Both the position numbers and the translations under genes were made by a program. The notes beneath the pieces are model-generated. The model had not been told where the DNA came from, ran no database searches, and was given only the letters and a program-made list of their open reading frames with translations. A stretch of DNA of 38,331 bases, taken from positions 1-38,331 of the forward strand of contig JABSRB010000049.1 of assembly GCA_013215375.1 (NCBI GenBank), in the 5' to 3' direction. The stretch comes from Oceanospirillaceae bacterium. Its GTDB lineage: Bacteria > Pseudomonadota > Gammaproteobacteria > Pseudomonadales > Balneatricaceae. This document shows, in pieces, positions 1 through 7,704 of the stretch; position 1 is the stretch's first letter; every line of letters begins with the position of its first letter.

Positions 1-505
1 TCACCCCAGCACTGGTATAAATGGCACCATCTTGCACGAATAATCTATCACGCTGTACTTTTGCGCTGGGCACTAGCTGCTCAAGATCTTGTAGATGTGA
101 ATGGTGGGTGGTACATTGCTTATTGGTTAGCGCGTCTCCCTTGGCGAGCAATAATGTACCAGCGCAGACACTGATCACCTTTGCAAAACGTTGATAATCC
201 GCCAGCCAAGTGACAGCAGCTGCGATGGCCTCACAGGTAAAATCAATCTTTGCACCTTCTAAGCCTGGCAATAGCAGCCAACTTTGCGCAGGCACTTCAC
301 TAGGTAGCGGCGCTACATTAATGCTCATGCCGATACTGGTTTCAATAGACTCTACTGGCCCGATAAAATGCAACTTATAACGGGTATCCCCATAGCGACT
401 GGCAAAATTAAACACCTCTGCGGGGCCCGCTACATCTAACATAAGTAGCTCTGGCAGCAGCAATACATAAATATCAATTTGTTTGGATTTGATACGCTCT
501 AACAT
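1..505 (-). CDS. GlxA/AraC-family transcriptional regulator, N-terminal part (cut by window edge)
   Basis: The reading frame starts at ATG 505 (MLERIKSKQIDIYVLLLPEL) and runs off the left end of the window, so only about 168 residues are seen. They form a DJ-1/PfpI-like domain: a hydrophobic first strand, the segment MLDVAGPAEVFNFA typical of GlxA-type regulators, and the nucleophile-elbow region SVCAGTLLLAKGDAL followed by TTHH. In this family the domain is joined to a C-terminal AraC helix-turn-helix, which would lie outside the window. The gene begins 16 bp after the stop of the EamA exporter, so the two are probably co-transcribed and the regulator may control the exporter or respond to its substrate (inference). 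Family assignment is confident; ligand and targets are unknown. Confidence 0.85.
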   Translation of the reverse strand, partial: MLERIKSKQIDIYVLLLPELLMLDVAGPAEVFNFASRYGDTRYKLHFIGPVESIETSIGMSINVAPLPSEVPAQSWLLLPGLEGAKIDFTCEAIAAAVTWLADYQRFAKVISVCAGTLLLAKGDALTNKQCTTHHSHLQDLEQLVPSAKVQRDRLFVQDGAIYTSAGV

Positions 506-521
506 CTGTATTTCCCCGCGC

Positions 522-1421
522 TCATTGTTTATTCCCTGACAGCCATTTTTTTAACATTCTATCTAAGCGCATATTGATCATCAGACCTAACATAACGATA
601 CTGATGCCGATTAGTTGCATTGAAGATATCTTTTCACCTAACACGACTGAGGCGCTAACTAGTCCTATTACTGGCACACCTAAGGTCAATGGTGCTACTT
701 GCCCAGCCCGATAGTGACTGAGTAGGTAACTCCATAAGCTATAACCAATAATGGTGGCCACTGCTGCTAAGTACAGTAAGGAGAGCATTGAAGTGCCGCT
801 CATTGATAGCAATGAACTGATGATCAACTCAGGTCCCTCTACAACATAGGAGAGGATAAAAAACGGCACACATGAAAATAATGCCGACCAAATAACCAAG
901 CTAACATCCGCTTTATAACCTTGTTGCGAGATTGATCGGGTGATTAAATTACCCACTCCCCAACACACCGCAGCCATCATGGTTAAAGCAAAACCTAGCA
1001 TGGTCATGGCACTGTTATTGTTGGTAGTGCCTATTAAGGCAAGCCCTGCCCCCGACACTAATATAGCCGACAATTGACTACCGCTAATAGGCTCTTTTAA
1101 GATCCAATAGGCAAACACTAAGGTAAACAGCACTTGCGATTGCAAGACTAACGAGGCCAGTCCCGCTGGCATGCCCATGGACATAGCCAAAAACAAAAAG
1201 GCGAATTGGGCAAAACTTAGGCTCAAAGCATAGGCGATAAACCATTTAAGCGGTACCTTGGGCCTCGAAACAAACCAGCAGCCAATCATTGCCACCAGCA
1301 AAAAGCGCAATCCTCCCATCAACAGTGGCGGCATCCCCTCTAGCCCTAGAGATATCACCACAAAATTTAATCCCCAGACGATAATAATAATCAGCGCCAA
1401 CAATGTATCTTTTACACTCAT
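522..1421 (-). CDS. eamA: EamA-type DMT exporter (O-acetylserine/cysteine exporter-like)
   Basis: The 299-aa protein has about ten hydrophobic segments forming two EamA repeats. Its N-terminus (VWGLNFVVISLGLEGMPPLL) and the stretch FAQFAFLFLAMSMGMPAGLA closely follow what I recall of E. coli EamA (YdeD), which exports cysteine-pathway metabolites across the inner membrane; the second half (SLVIWSALFS..., YLAAVATIIGYSLWSYLL) also matches. The gene lies between a DUF1272 gene (11 bp upstream) and a GlxA-type regulator (16 bp downstream), all in one direction, which suggests one operon. The family and likely orthology come from recalled sequence resemblance; the actual substrate in this organism is not proven. 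Confidence 0.85.
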   Translation of the reverse strand: MSVKDTLLALIIIIVWGLNFVVISLGLEGMPPLLMGGLRFLLVAMIGCWFVSRPKVPLKWFIAYALSLSFAQFAFLFLAMSMGMPAGLASLVLQSQVLFTLVFAYWILKEPISGSQLSAILVSGAGLALIGTTNNNSAMTMLGFALTMMAAVCWGVGNLITRSISQQGYKADVSLVIWSALFSCVPFFILSYVVEGPELIISSLLSMSGTSMLSLLYLAAVATIIGYSLWSYLLSHYRAGQVAPLTLGVPVIGLVSASVVLGEKISSMQLIGISIVMLGLMINMRLDRMLKKWLSGNKQ

Positions 1422-1432
1422 TTATGACAGTC

Positions 1433-1741
1433 CTATGCTTTGTTGGTTAAATGTTCACGTACGATTTGTAGCAGTTTAAGGTGCTCTTTAAGATCTACTG
1501 GGCGATGCAGACGCTGAGTTTGCGCAGGGTAATCACCTAAATAATTGCCATTTTTAAAATTGGTAGCGGGCCTAATAGGACGGATTTGAAAATCACCGCC
1601 ACAATTTGGACAACAGTTATCTAATACATTCTCGACACAGTTTGTGCAAAACGTGCATTCAAATGAACAGACTTTCGCTTGTACTGAATCAGCGGGTAAA
1701 TCTACATCACAGTGTTCACAGTTAGGGCGAATACTCAGCAT
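1433..1741 (-). CDS. DUF1272 zinc-ribbon-like small protein
   Basis: This 102-aa protein begins MLSIRPNCEHCDVDLPADS and carries closely spaced cysteines (CEHC, CSFECTFCTNC, CCPNC) followed by GGDFQIRPIRPA. This is the pattern of the DUF1272 family, a short cysteine-rich protein expected to bind zinc. The function of the family is unknown to me. The C-terminal 35 residues (RLHRPVDLKEHLKLLQIVRE) are a charged helix. It is the first gene of a tight minus-strand run with the EamA exporter (11-bp gap) and a GlxA-type regulator. A good ribosome binding site (GGAGAG) lies just before the ATG. A perfect 10-bp inverted repeat sits in the 96-bp gap between this gene and the helicase. Confidence 0.8.
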   Translation of the reverse strand: MLSIRPNCEHCDVDLPADSVQAKVCSFECTFCTNCVENVLDNCCPNCGGDFQIRPIRPATNFKNGNYLGDYPAQTQRLHRPVDLKEHLKLLQIVREHLTNKA

Positions 1742-1752
1742 TATGCTCTCCT

Positions 1753-1841
1753 TTAGATATGTAACGCTATTTTAGTACGCTATTATCTTTAAAGAAATGA
1801 CATAATCAGTCCAATTACGGGGTAAAAAAGGACATATCTAA
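1753..1841. repeat. Inverted repeat TTAGATATGT between the helicase and DUF1272 genes
   Basis: TTAGATATGT at 1753-1762 is exactly complementary to ACATATCTAA at 1832-1841; the second arm overlaps the helicase stop codon. Between them ACGCTATT occurs twice (1764-1771 and 1777-1784 approximately). The pair brackets the region where a promoter of the DUF1272-EamA operon would lie. No T-run follows, so a terminator is unlikely; an operator is possible but unproven. Confidence 0.3.
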
Positions 1842-4549
1842 GCGTATTTATTTTTAATACCTAGCTGTGTTGTAATCTGTTCGATACATGTATTGCGATC
1901 CATTTGCCATAATCCATAACTTATCGGTAATACTTGGATGCCAGCACGCTGTAAAACTTTGTAGCTATTGAGTTCAAAAAAATCAGCCCATGGACCTGGA
2001 AAACCAATCAGATCTAACGCTAAATATTTATCTTGATGGCGACAAAGCACATCCACTTGTGTACCCACTAACTGATAATTCAGCCAAGTATCAATGTCAA
2101 AGTGACGTAAAGCTTCACTTACATCACGCTGAAAATCGTCCATTTCAGTGCTTTCTTGATGCTGCGCTGCAAACTGTCCAAGATCTTCAACATAAAGTCT
2201 TAATAAGTTATTATCAGCCAGTTTCTTTTCATCCAATGATAAAAACAGCCACTGTTTTTGCCTAGCCCTAGTAATAGAGACATTAAATACATCTGCTTTA
2301 TTCAGGTAGGCAGCAGCGCGTAATGAATGGTCATCTAGCGCAAAAGAAATGAACATAATATCCCGCTCTTCGCCCTGGAACCCATAGGCAGTGCCTGCAC
2401 GTAATTGGTGGGATTTTATCTGCGATGTATCAAAGCTCTTTTCGATCAGCTTGGCTATGTATTCTGCTTGATGCCTAAAGGGAGATATCACCCCAAGACT
2501 ATGCACTACCCCCTGCTTTTGATCGTCATCTATTTGCCGGGTAATCGCTGCAATCACCGCCTGCGCTTCGAGCTTATTAAAGCCAGATTTATCCCTGCTG
2601 CCGGCGATACGCTGTAAATGCAAAAAACCGCTACTGGTACAAGGTCGATGCTGCATTATTTTTAGTTTATCGGCGTAAAAGTGTCGATTACTAAAGTGAA
2701 TAAGTTCGGGGTTTGATCGAAAATGCTCATCCAAAAAAGCCAGCTGCTGGTTGCTATTTAAAGCCGTTAACGCCAAATCTAAAATAGAGTTATCACGATA
2801 GCTAACCACACCTTTACTGCTATTATTTAACGAATACTTGGCCAAAAATGATGCCTCTTTGTTTTTGGCTAAGAAAGAATAATGCCTAAGCTGTTTTGTA
2901 TCGCCAATAATGAGCGCTCTCTTGGCACGGTACAAAGCGGGAATAGCACTGCTAATGGTGGCTTGAGTTGACTCATCAATCACCACTAAATCAAACATCT
3001 CTCGCTGTAATGGCAATACTCTAAACAAACTATTTAAGCTGACTAACCATACCGGGAATGCGGCCAGTAACGTTTTATAGTCAATGTCATCAAACAGCTC
3101 AAATTGTCGTTTGGATGTACGCGAGCGAATTGCTTTGTTAAAGGCTTGCAGTGACTGACGTTGGGTATCGATTAAGTATTGTAGATTAATGCTTTTTAAG
3201 TTTTCTAAATACTGCGCGGCGAGCTTCTCGCGCAGCTGTTGGTTGTTATTAATATCCTTGAGACGATCCCACTGCTTGGCCATTTTCCGCATACTACCGC
3301 TAGCAAAGTATAAATAGACTCTGGTCAAGTATTGCGACTTGCGCCTTTCAAAACCATGTAAGCGTTGCCCGCGTACAATCGCCGATCGGCAAAACTTAAT
3401 AAACTGCCGTTCCAGCTTTTGTAGCTCAGTATTTAACAGCGCCAATTCTCGCTCACTGTTGTTAAGTGTAATGCCCTGCTCAGCCTGATGATATCCAGCC
3501 AGCAAATCGGCAATATAAACTTTAAGTGCTTTTAAAAATTCTTTCTGCCCGGCACGTATAGAGATATCGCCCAAACCGAAATTGTCGGCCAATTTATTGG
3601 CAATCACATTTAAAGCGACATCATTATTGGCCACAATTAACACAGATTCTGATCTGGCGACATGCTCTGCAGCAATTGCAGCTATGGTATAACTTTTCCC
3701 GGTTCCCGGTGGCCCAGAGACACAGCCTAATGGCTGTTGAGCGGCTATCTTTAATGCCTTTTTTTGCGTGTTCGACAATAGCCCAGGTAAATAATCGTAT
3801 TTTAACGATAGCGGGGAAGTTAAAGACTTGGCGGGCTCTTCCCCTAATAAATCGTTTAAAGGTGCTGAAAGTGTCTTAGTTTCAATAATACTGTTGAGCT
3901 CATGTAATACCGCGCGGCTACTCTTCGCTCGCTCTACCAAAACCAGCATAGATACCGGCAACAAGCTCAAACTAGAATTTTTGGCACTAGTGAGTAGCTC
4001 TGATGATGTCGCCATCTTAGGGAATTTTAGTGCGCTTAAAGTATCGATCTGTAATGGACTATTTTTTAAATAGGCCACCCAATGCGAGGCTGCATGCTCA
4101 CTATTAACAGGGGCTGGCAAAGGCGGCTCGCACCCCTCTGGGAAAAGGGCTTGAATTAGATTCTCATTAATATCGTGCTGGTCGTTATCCAACGAGAAGT
4201 AATAGTCGCCATGTTCTTCTTCTATACTCGCTTCATTATAAATAAGCGGCGCCACAATACTGCGCGACTCACCATTTAACAATAGCTTCCCTACTAAGAT
4301 AAAACTCACGTACAACAGTATTTTTTCACGCTGGTAAGTTTCTACCTGTTGCAGCATATGCATAGAGAAATCAGTGGGAATAGGTAAGCGCGGTAAGAAA
4401 CCAGAACCTATTTCATCTTTATCTGATAAAAGCAGTCGCTCCTGAGATTTTAATTTGAGTAAATTCCACAGATTCAGATCTGAGCTATCATGCTGATAGC
4501 AGTCTCGATAATAAGATATTACATTTTCACTACGCTTATACGACATCAA
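1838..4549 (-). CDS. Superfamily 1 DNA/RNA helicase with C-terminal nuclease-like domain
   Basis: The 903-aa protein has a helix-rich N-terminal region of about 270 residues, then the core of an AAA_11/AAA_12 (DNA2/Upf1-like) SF1 helicase: Walker A GPPGTGKS near residue 279, an insertion of some 130 charged, probably coiled-coil residues, Walker B VIDEST near 524, motif III IIGDTKQL near 548, DEHFRSNPELIHF near 608, VISPFRHQ near 688, AYGFQGEERDIMF near 722 and VSITRARQ near 758. The last 100 residues (DDFQRDVSEAL..., VDVLCRHQDKYLALDLIG) look like the very-short-patch/DUF559-type restriction-endonuclease fold often placed after such helicases, but the usual D...ExK signature appears only as D...DLI. 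It is transcribed alone. A role in DNA repair or defence is inference. Confidence 0.85.
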   Translation of the reverse strand: MMSYKRSENVISYYRDCYQHDSSDLNLWNLLKLKSQERLLLSDKDEIGSGFLPRLPIPTDFSMHMLQQVETYQREKILLYVSFILVGKLLLNGESRSIVAPLIYNEASIEEEHGDYYFSLDNDQHDINENLIQALFPEGCEPPLPAPVNSEHAASHWVAYLKNSPLQIDTLSALKFPKMATSSELLTSAKNSSLSLLPVSMLVLVERAKSSRAVLHELNSIIETKTLSAPLNDLLGEEPAKSLTSPLSLKYDYLPGLLSNTQKKALKIAAQQPLGCVSGPPGTGKSYTIAAIAAEHVARSESVLIVANNDVALNVIANKLADNFGLGDISIRAGQKEFLKALKVYIADLLAGYHQAEQGITLNNSERELALLNTELQKLERQFIKFCRSAIVRGQRLHGFERRKSQYLTRVYLYFASGSMRKMAKQWDRLKDINNNQQLREKLAAQYLENLKSINLQYLIDTQRQSLQAFNKAIRSRTSKRQFELFDDIDYKTLLAAFPVWLVSLNSLFRVLPLQREMFDLVVIDESTQATISSAIPALYRAKRALIIGDTKQLRHYSFLAKNKEASFLAKYSLNNSSKGVVSYRDNSILDLALTALNSNQQLAFLDEHFRSNPELIHFSNRHFYADKLKIMQHRPCTSSGFLHLQRIAGSRDKSGFNKLEAQAVIAAITRQIDDDQKQGVVHSLGVISPFRHQAEYIAKLIEKSFDTSQIKSHQLRAGTAYGFQGEERDIMFISFALDDHSLRAAAYLNKADVFNVSITRARQKQWLFLSLDEKKLADNNLLRLYVEDLGQFAAQHQESTEMDDFQRDVSEALRHFDIDTWLNYQLVGTQVDVLCRHQDKYLALDLIGFPGPWADFFELNSYKVLQRAGIQVLPISYGLWQMDRNTCIEQITTQLGIKNKYA

Positions 4550-4682
4550 ATACTTTCCTTGTATAGAGAGACTTCAGCATCACTTTAAATTCTCTTTGGG
4601 GTCTTATACTAAATCAATCATAGGATTTAAAAGAATTCGTCAATTAAATGCAATCAAAATAAAAGCTGACTCGTTAACTATA

Positions 4683-4868
4683 ATGAATAGCGATAAATCC
4701 TTGTCTGAAACAGCACCAGTTAAGCAGTCTGTGTTGTTATACCTCGGTTTAAAGCTACCAAACCCGCAACCCGCTGTGTATGCTGCTGAGGGGACTTACT
4801 GTAAATGTTCAGAATCGAGTGATTCTAAAACCATTTTTATTCCTTTTTTATGGTTTAAAACAAAATAG
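4683..4868 (+). CDS. Possible 61-aa small protein in the sigma-factor leader
   Basis: An ATG-started frame encodes MNSDKSLSETAPVKQSVLLY and continues to TAG at 4866-4868, with a CxC pair (TYCKCSESS) and a hydrophobic end (IFIPFLWF). An upstream TTG in the same frame at 4596 would lengthen it, but neither start has a clear ribosome binding site. I do not recognise the product. The frame runs through a strong inverted repeat, which argues that the region is structured rather than coding. Kept only as a low-confidence candidate. Confidence 0.2.
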   Translation: MNSDKSLSETAPVKQSVLLYLGLKLPNPQPAVYAAEGTYCKCSESSDSKTIFIPFLWFKTK

Positions 4869-4906
4869 GTGAGACAGAAGCATATACAGCGGGTTGCTCG
4901 TTTTTT
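4766..4906 (+). ncRNA. Branched palindrome with trailing T-run, candidate structured RNA or terminator
   Basis: The arms GCAACCCGCTGTGTATGCT (4766-4784) and AGCATATACAGCGGGTTGC (4879-4897) pair over 19 positions with one G-T type mismatch. The 94-base loop holds a perfect hairpin AGAATC-GAGT-GATTCT (4811-4826) and a second pair AAACCAT/ATGGTTT (4828-4834 and 4850-4856). The outer arm is followed by TCG and six T (4901-4906), as in an intrinsic terminator. The block lies between a divergent helicase gene and the ECF-like sigma factor gene 90 bp further on. It could be a leader structure, a small RNA, or a degenerate mobile element; nothing here shows which. Confidence 0.35.
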
Positions 4907-4996
4907 CACAGCCCTTTACCAACATATTAATAGGCACACATAAAAACACTTACCCTTAATTCAAAGGATCCATTATCAGCCCATTAATTACCTTCA

Positions 4997-5536
4997 ATGC
5001 CTTCATCGATGTTTAACTTCAAGTGGCCAGAAAAAGGCGTTCAATTTGATGATGAGCTACTCAACAGCCTATATCGTTACGCGCTTTCGCTCAGTAATGA
5101 TCAGCAACAAGCCTATGATCTAGTGCAGAGTTGTTGTGAAAAAGTATTGCTAAAAAAGGTAGCGAAAAAAGAGCTCAAGCCCTATATGCTAAAAAGTATT
5201 CGCAATCAGTTTATTGACCAATATCGACGCTGGAAATTAGAACTGGTTATTGATAGCGACCTTGAGCATCAAGAGCGAATTGATGAGCAACAAACGGCGC
5301 AAGGGTTAGAACAATTAATGATAGATCGCCAGCACTTGGCGATCATTTTGCAAGACATTAGCTATCAAGATAGAGAACTACTCTACCTCTGGGCGGTAGA
5401 AGGTAATTCAATGCAGGAACTAGCCCAGCGCACTAATACTTCGCGAAACACCTTACTGTCGCGATTAAATCGTCTAAAAAAACGGCTTAATCAAAAGTAT
5501 GGCTACTTAAATGAACAGGTTGGTCACAATGGATAA
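4997..5536 (+). CDS. ECF-like RNA polymerase sigma factor
   Basis: The 179-aa product has the two-domain layout of an extracytoplasmic-function sigma factor. Region 2 occupies roughly residues 18-85 (DELLNSLYRYALSLSNDQQQ, then KPYMLKSIRNQFIDQYRRWK, the segment that usually holds the -10 recognition helix). Region 4 occupies roughly 105-165, with a helix-turn-helix QELAQRTNTSRNTLLSRLNR. It would direct RNA polymerase to a small regulon. The stop codon overlaps the start of a downstream single-helix membrane protein (ATGGATAA), the arrangement of sigma / anti-sigma pairs. Sequence within the domains is divergent from the well-known ECF groups, so I leave the group open. Confidence 0.75.
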   Translation: MPSSMFNFKWPEKGVQFDDELLNSLYRYALSLSNDQQQAYDLVQSCCEKVLLKKVAKKELKPYMLKSIRNQFIDQYRRWKLELVIDSDLEHQERIDEQQTAQGLEQLMIDRQHLAIILQDISYQDRELLYLWAVEGNSMQELAQRTNTSRNTLLSRLNRLKKRLNQKYGYLNEQVGHNG

Positions 5537-6095
5537 TGATACTCAAAAATCCGCTCTAAATAGCCAATTGCAATCACACTATTTGCAACAGCAATTAACC
5601 CCTGCGCAACTGAAAGCGCTAAAGCAATTAAAGATTAATAGACAGGCGCCGCCAAAATTAGTGATAGGAGCCATCGCCGCCACGATTTTTCTTAGCGCAG
5701 CTTTAATTTTCTATCCTAGTGCAACACTTGATTACGCTTCTATCTCACAGCAAATCGCTTACAATCACAATGCCAAATTGCAGATGGAAGTCCTCTCACC
5801 AACCATGAGCGAAGTACAAGGGCGACTTAACCGCCTTGGCTTCTCGCTAGTTTCATCGAAGAAATTAGACCCCAAAAAATGGCAATTAATTGGTGGTCGC
5901 TACTGTAATATCAATGGCAAAATTGCCGCTCAAATGCAAATAGCCCACCCGGAAACTAAAGCCGTTTATACTTTTTACCAAGCGAAGATGTCTAAAGAAA
6001 TGCTCGAGAACTTTAGCGAGAGCGAGACTGCTATCGATGGGGTTAAAGTAAAACTATGGCGCGAGAAAGGATTATTGATGGGGCTGGCTTTTTAA
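5529..6095 (+). CDS. Single-pass membrane protein, putative anti-sigma partner
   Basis: Starting at ATG 5529 (MDNDTQKSALNSQL) the protein has 188 residues; a start 18 bp earlier (5511) is possible. The 5529 start gives the tight ATGGATAA overlap with the sigma gene stop. A cytoplasmic N-terminus of about 45 residues (glutamine- and leucine-rich helix HYLQQQLTPAQLKALKQL) is followed by one membrane helix (LVIGAIAATIFLSAALIFYP) and a periplasmic domain of about 120 residues. The layout is that of a membrane anti-sigma factor, but the HxxxCxxC zinc motif of classical zinc-finger anti-sigma factors is absent. I do not recognise the periplasmic domain. Function is inferred from position and topology only. 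Confidence 0.6.
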   Translation: MDNDTQKSALNSQLQSHYLQQQLTPAQLKALKQLKINRQAPPKLVIGAIAATIFLSAALIFYPSATLDYASISQQIAYNHNAKLQMEVLSPTMSEVQGRLNRLGFSLVSSKKLDPKKWQLIGGRYCNINGKIAAQMQIAHPETKAVYTFYQAKMSKEMLENFSESETAIDGVKVKLWREKGLLMGLAF

Positions 6096-6097
6096 CC

Positions 6098-6547
6098 CTA
6101 TTCACAGGGAACTCGGTAATAAACATTATCATTGTCGATAATAAAATTCAGCGATTTATATAAACCTTGAGCCGTTATATTTTCACTGCCGGTTTTAAGT
6201 TCAATGCGAATAGCCCCTGACTCTTTGGCAAACGCTTGTACTTTTTCAATTAACGCTTTAGCAACGCCTTTCCCTCTAAAAACACTCGACACCCCTAGAT
6301 CATTCAATATCCAGATGCGCTGTAACGCCAATGTCGAGTAGCTGGGATATAAATTCACGAAACCCATGAGTTTGTCGGTTTCAGTATCTATTGCAATAAA
6401 GATCACCGACTCTTGGCTACTGATTAGTTTTTGCAAAAACGCTTTGCTAGCTTCCAAGCTTCTAGCAAACCCACAAAACACTCTATAATCCTCTACAAGC
6501 TCTACCAGCAAATCAAGATAACTGTGGGTACACTGTATTATTTTCAT
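6098..6547 (-). CDS. GNAT-family N-acetyltransferase
   Basis: A 149-aa single-domain protein with the GNAT fold: a first strand and helix, the strand VIFIAIDTETDKLMGFVNLY, the acetyl-CoA pyrophosphate loop FRGKGVAKALI at about residues 90-100 (R/QxxGxA), and the closing ARIELKTGSENITAQGLYKSLNFI-like segment (IRIELKTGSENI... YKSLNF). The substrate cannot be told. Its ATG overlaps the stop of the upstream LysE-family exporter by 4 bp, so the two are translationally coupled and may act on related compounds. It ends 2 bp from the convergent sigma-partner gene. Confidence 0.85.
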   Translation of the reverse strand: MKIIQCTHSYLDLLVELVEDYRVFCGFARSLEASKAFLQKLISSQESVIFIAIDTETDKLMGFVNLYPSYSTLALQRIWILNDLGVSSVFRGKGVAKALIEKVQAFAKESGAIRIELKTGSENITAQGLYKSLNFIIDNDNVYYRVPCE

Positions 6548-7146
6548 CCTCTAGCAATCGCCAATGCTGCACCAACAACTCCCAAACCAATGAAACGTCC
6601 CAGCACGTCTGCTATTTTTGAGGTATTGAAATAATCAAATATTTTGTTGCCAATTAATCCGTAACTCAACATCACCACCGACAGACAGAGCAGCTTAAGC
6701 CCACCAAAGTATATGATGTCGCCAATAAAATCTTGTTCTGAGGCAAAGTTGGGAAACAACGCCAAAAAAAACAATAACGCCTTGGGATTCGACAGCGAGG
6801 TCAAAATCCCCTGACTATAAATCTGCCACAATTTTTTAGGTTTGGTACCCGCTATAGCGCTTTGTTTGCCAATACCGTAGCGACAAATTTTATAGCCCAT
6901 GTAAGCCAAGTATGCGGCACCTAAATAACGCAGCGTATCGTAGGCCATTGGCGACTGCGTTATTAATAAGCCCAGACCTGTCGCCACCAGCGTTATCCAG
7001 ACAAGGTTTGCCGTCAGCAGCCCTAAAATTCCAGCGACTACTTGGCGAAAACCAAAAGATGACTGAAAAAGCACAAATAACATTGCGGGGCCAGGGGTCA
7101 ATTCAAGTAACAATGTGAGTGCTAAAAATTTAAGCGTTAATTCCAT
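6544..7146 (-). CDS. LysE-family amino-acid exporter
   Basis: The 200-aa protein has about six hydrophobic segments and the family hallmark near its N-terminus, LELTPGPAMLFVLFQSSFGFRQ, followed by GxxGLLTANLVW. The segment LTSLSNPKALLFFLALFPNF is also typical of the LysE/RhtB superfamily, which exports basic or neutral amino acids and homoserine lactone-like compounds across the inner membrane. The stop overlaps the next gene, a GNAT acetyltransferase, by 4 bp. Family is clear; substrate is unknown. The gene starts 54 bp after the stop of another GNAT gene and may belong to the same transcript. Confidence 0.87.
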   Translation of the reverse strand: MELTLKFLALTLLLELTPGPAMLFVLFQSSFGFRQVVAGILGLLTANLVWITLVATGLGLLITQSPMAYDTLRYLGAAYLAYMGYKICRYGIGKQSAIAGTKPKKLWQIYSQGILTSLSNPKALLFFLALFPNFASEQDFIGDIIYFGGLKLLCLSVVMLSYGLIGNKIFDYFNTSKIADVLGRFIGLGVVGAALAIARG

Positions 7147-7200
7147 TTAAAATTTCCTACTGTTTAATTGCTTAATTACTTAATAGTCAAATCAGACATT

Positions 7201-7704
7201 TTATACGCCAACCACAGCGCTTCTACGTTCCAAAAACTGGACATCACGCCAAACACCGTGCATTTTACCCAATGCTTTTCTGCAACCTAATGTGATGAAA
7301 CCACACTTATTATGCAGCGCGATACTGGCTGTATTCTCGGGGAATATTGCCGCTTGTAAAGTCCAAAACCCTAAACCTTCACACTGTATTATCAATTCAT
7401 TCATTAGCAAAGTTCCCACACCCCGGCCCGCTGCTTTAGATGATATATAAATACTGACCTCGCCAACCCCGCAGTATACCTCCCTCGATGACACTGCAGA
7501 TAATCCAGCCCAGCCTAATAGCTGCTCACACCCCTGCGAGTCTTGCTCCACCACTACCAGCAAGGTGGCACTAAGCATAGAAGACTGCCATTGCTGCCAG
7601 CTTTTCTTTTCTAGCGCAAAAGTGGCATTATTGGTCGCTATTCCCTGCAGATAAATATCTTGTACCACTGCAAAATCAGCTTGATCAAACGCACGTATTT
7701 TCAC
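7201..7704 (-). CDS. GNAT-family N-acetyltransferase (phosphinothricin/methionine sulfoximine acetyltransferase-like)
   Basis: The 167-aa protein begins MKIRAFDQADFAVVQDIYLQGIATNNATFA, close to the start of the Pat/YncA branch of GNAT enzymes, and shows GWAGLSAVSSREVYCGVGEVSIYI and the acetyl-CoA loop KAAGRGVGTLLM at about residues 90-100, then LQAAIFPENTASIALHNKCGF. Members acetylate amino-acid analogues such as methionine sulfoximine, or act on unknown amines. Its ATG overlaps the stop of the upstream phosphatase gene by 4 bp. Family assignment is firm, the branch assignment moderate. Confidence 0.85.
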   Translation of the reverse strand: MKIRAFDQADFAVVQDIYLQGIATNNATFALEKKSWQQWQSSMLSATLLVVVEQDSQGCEQLLGWAGLSAVSSREVYCGVGEVSIYISSKAAGRGVGTLLMNELIIQCEGLGFWTLQAAIFPENTASIALHNKCGFITLGCRKALGKMHGVWRDVQFLERRSAVVGV

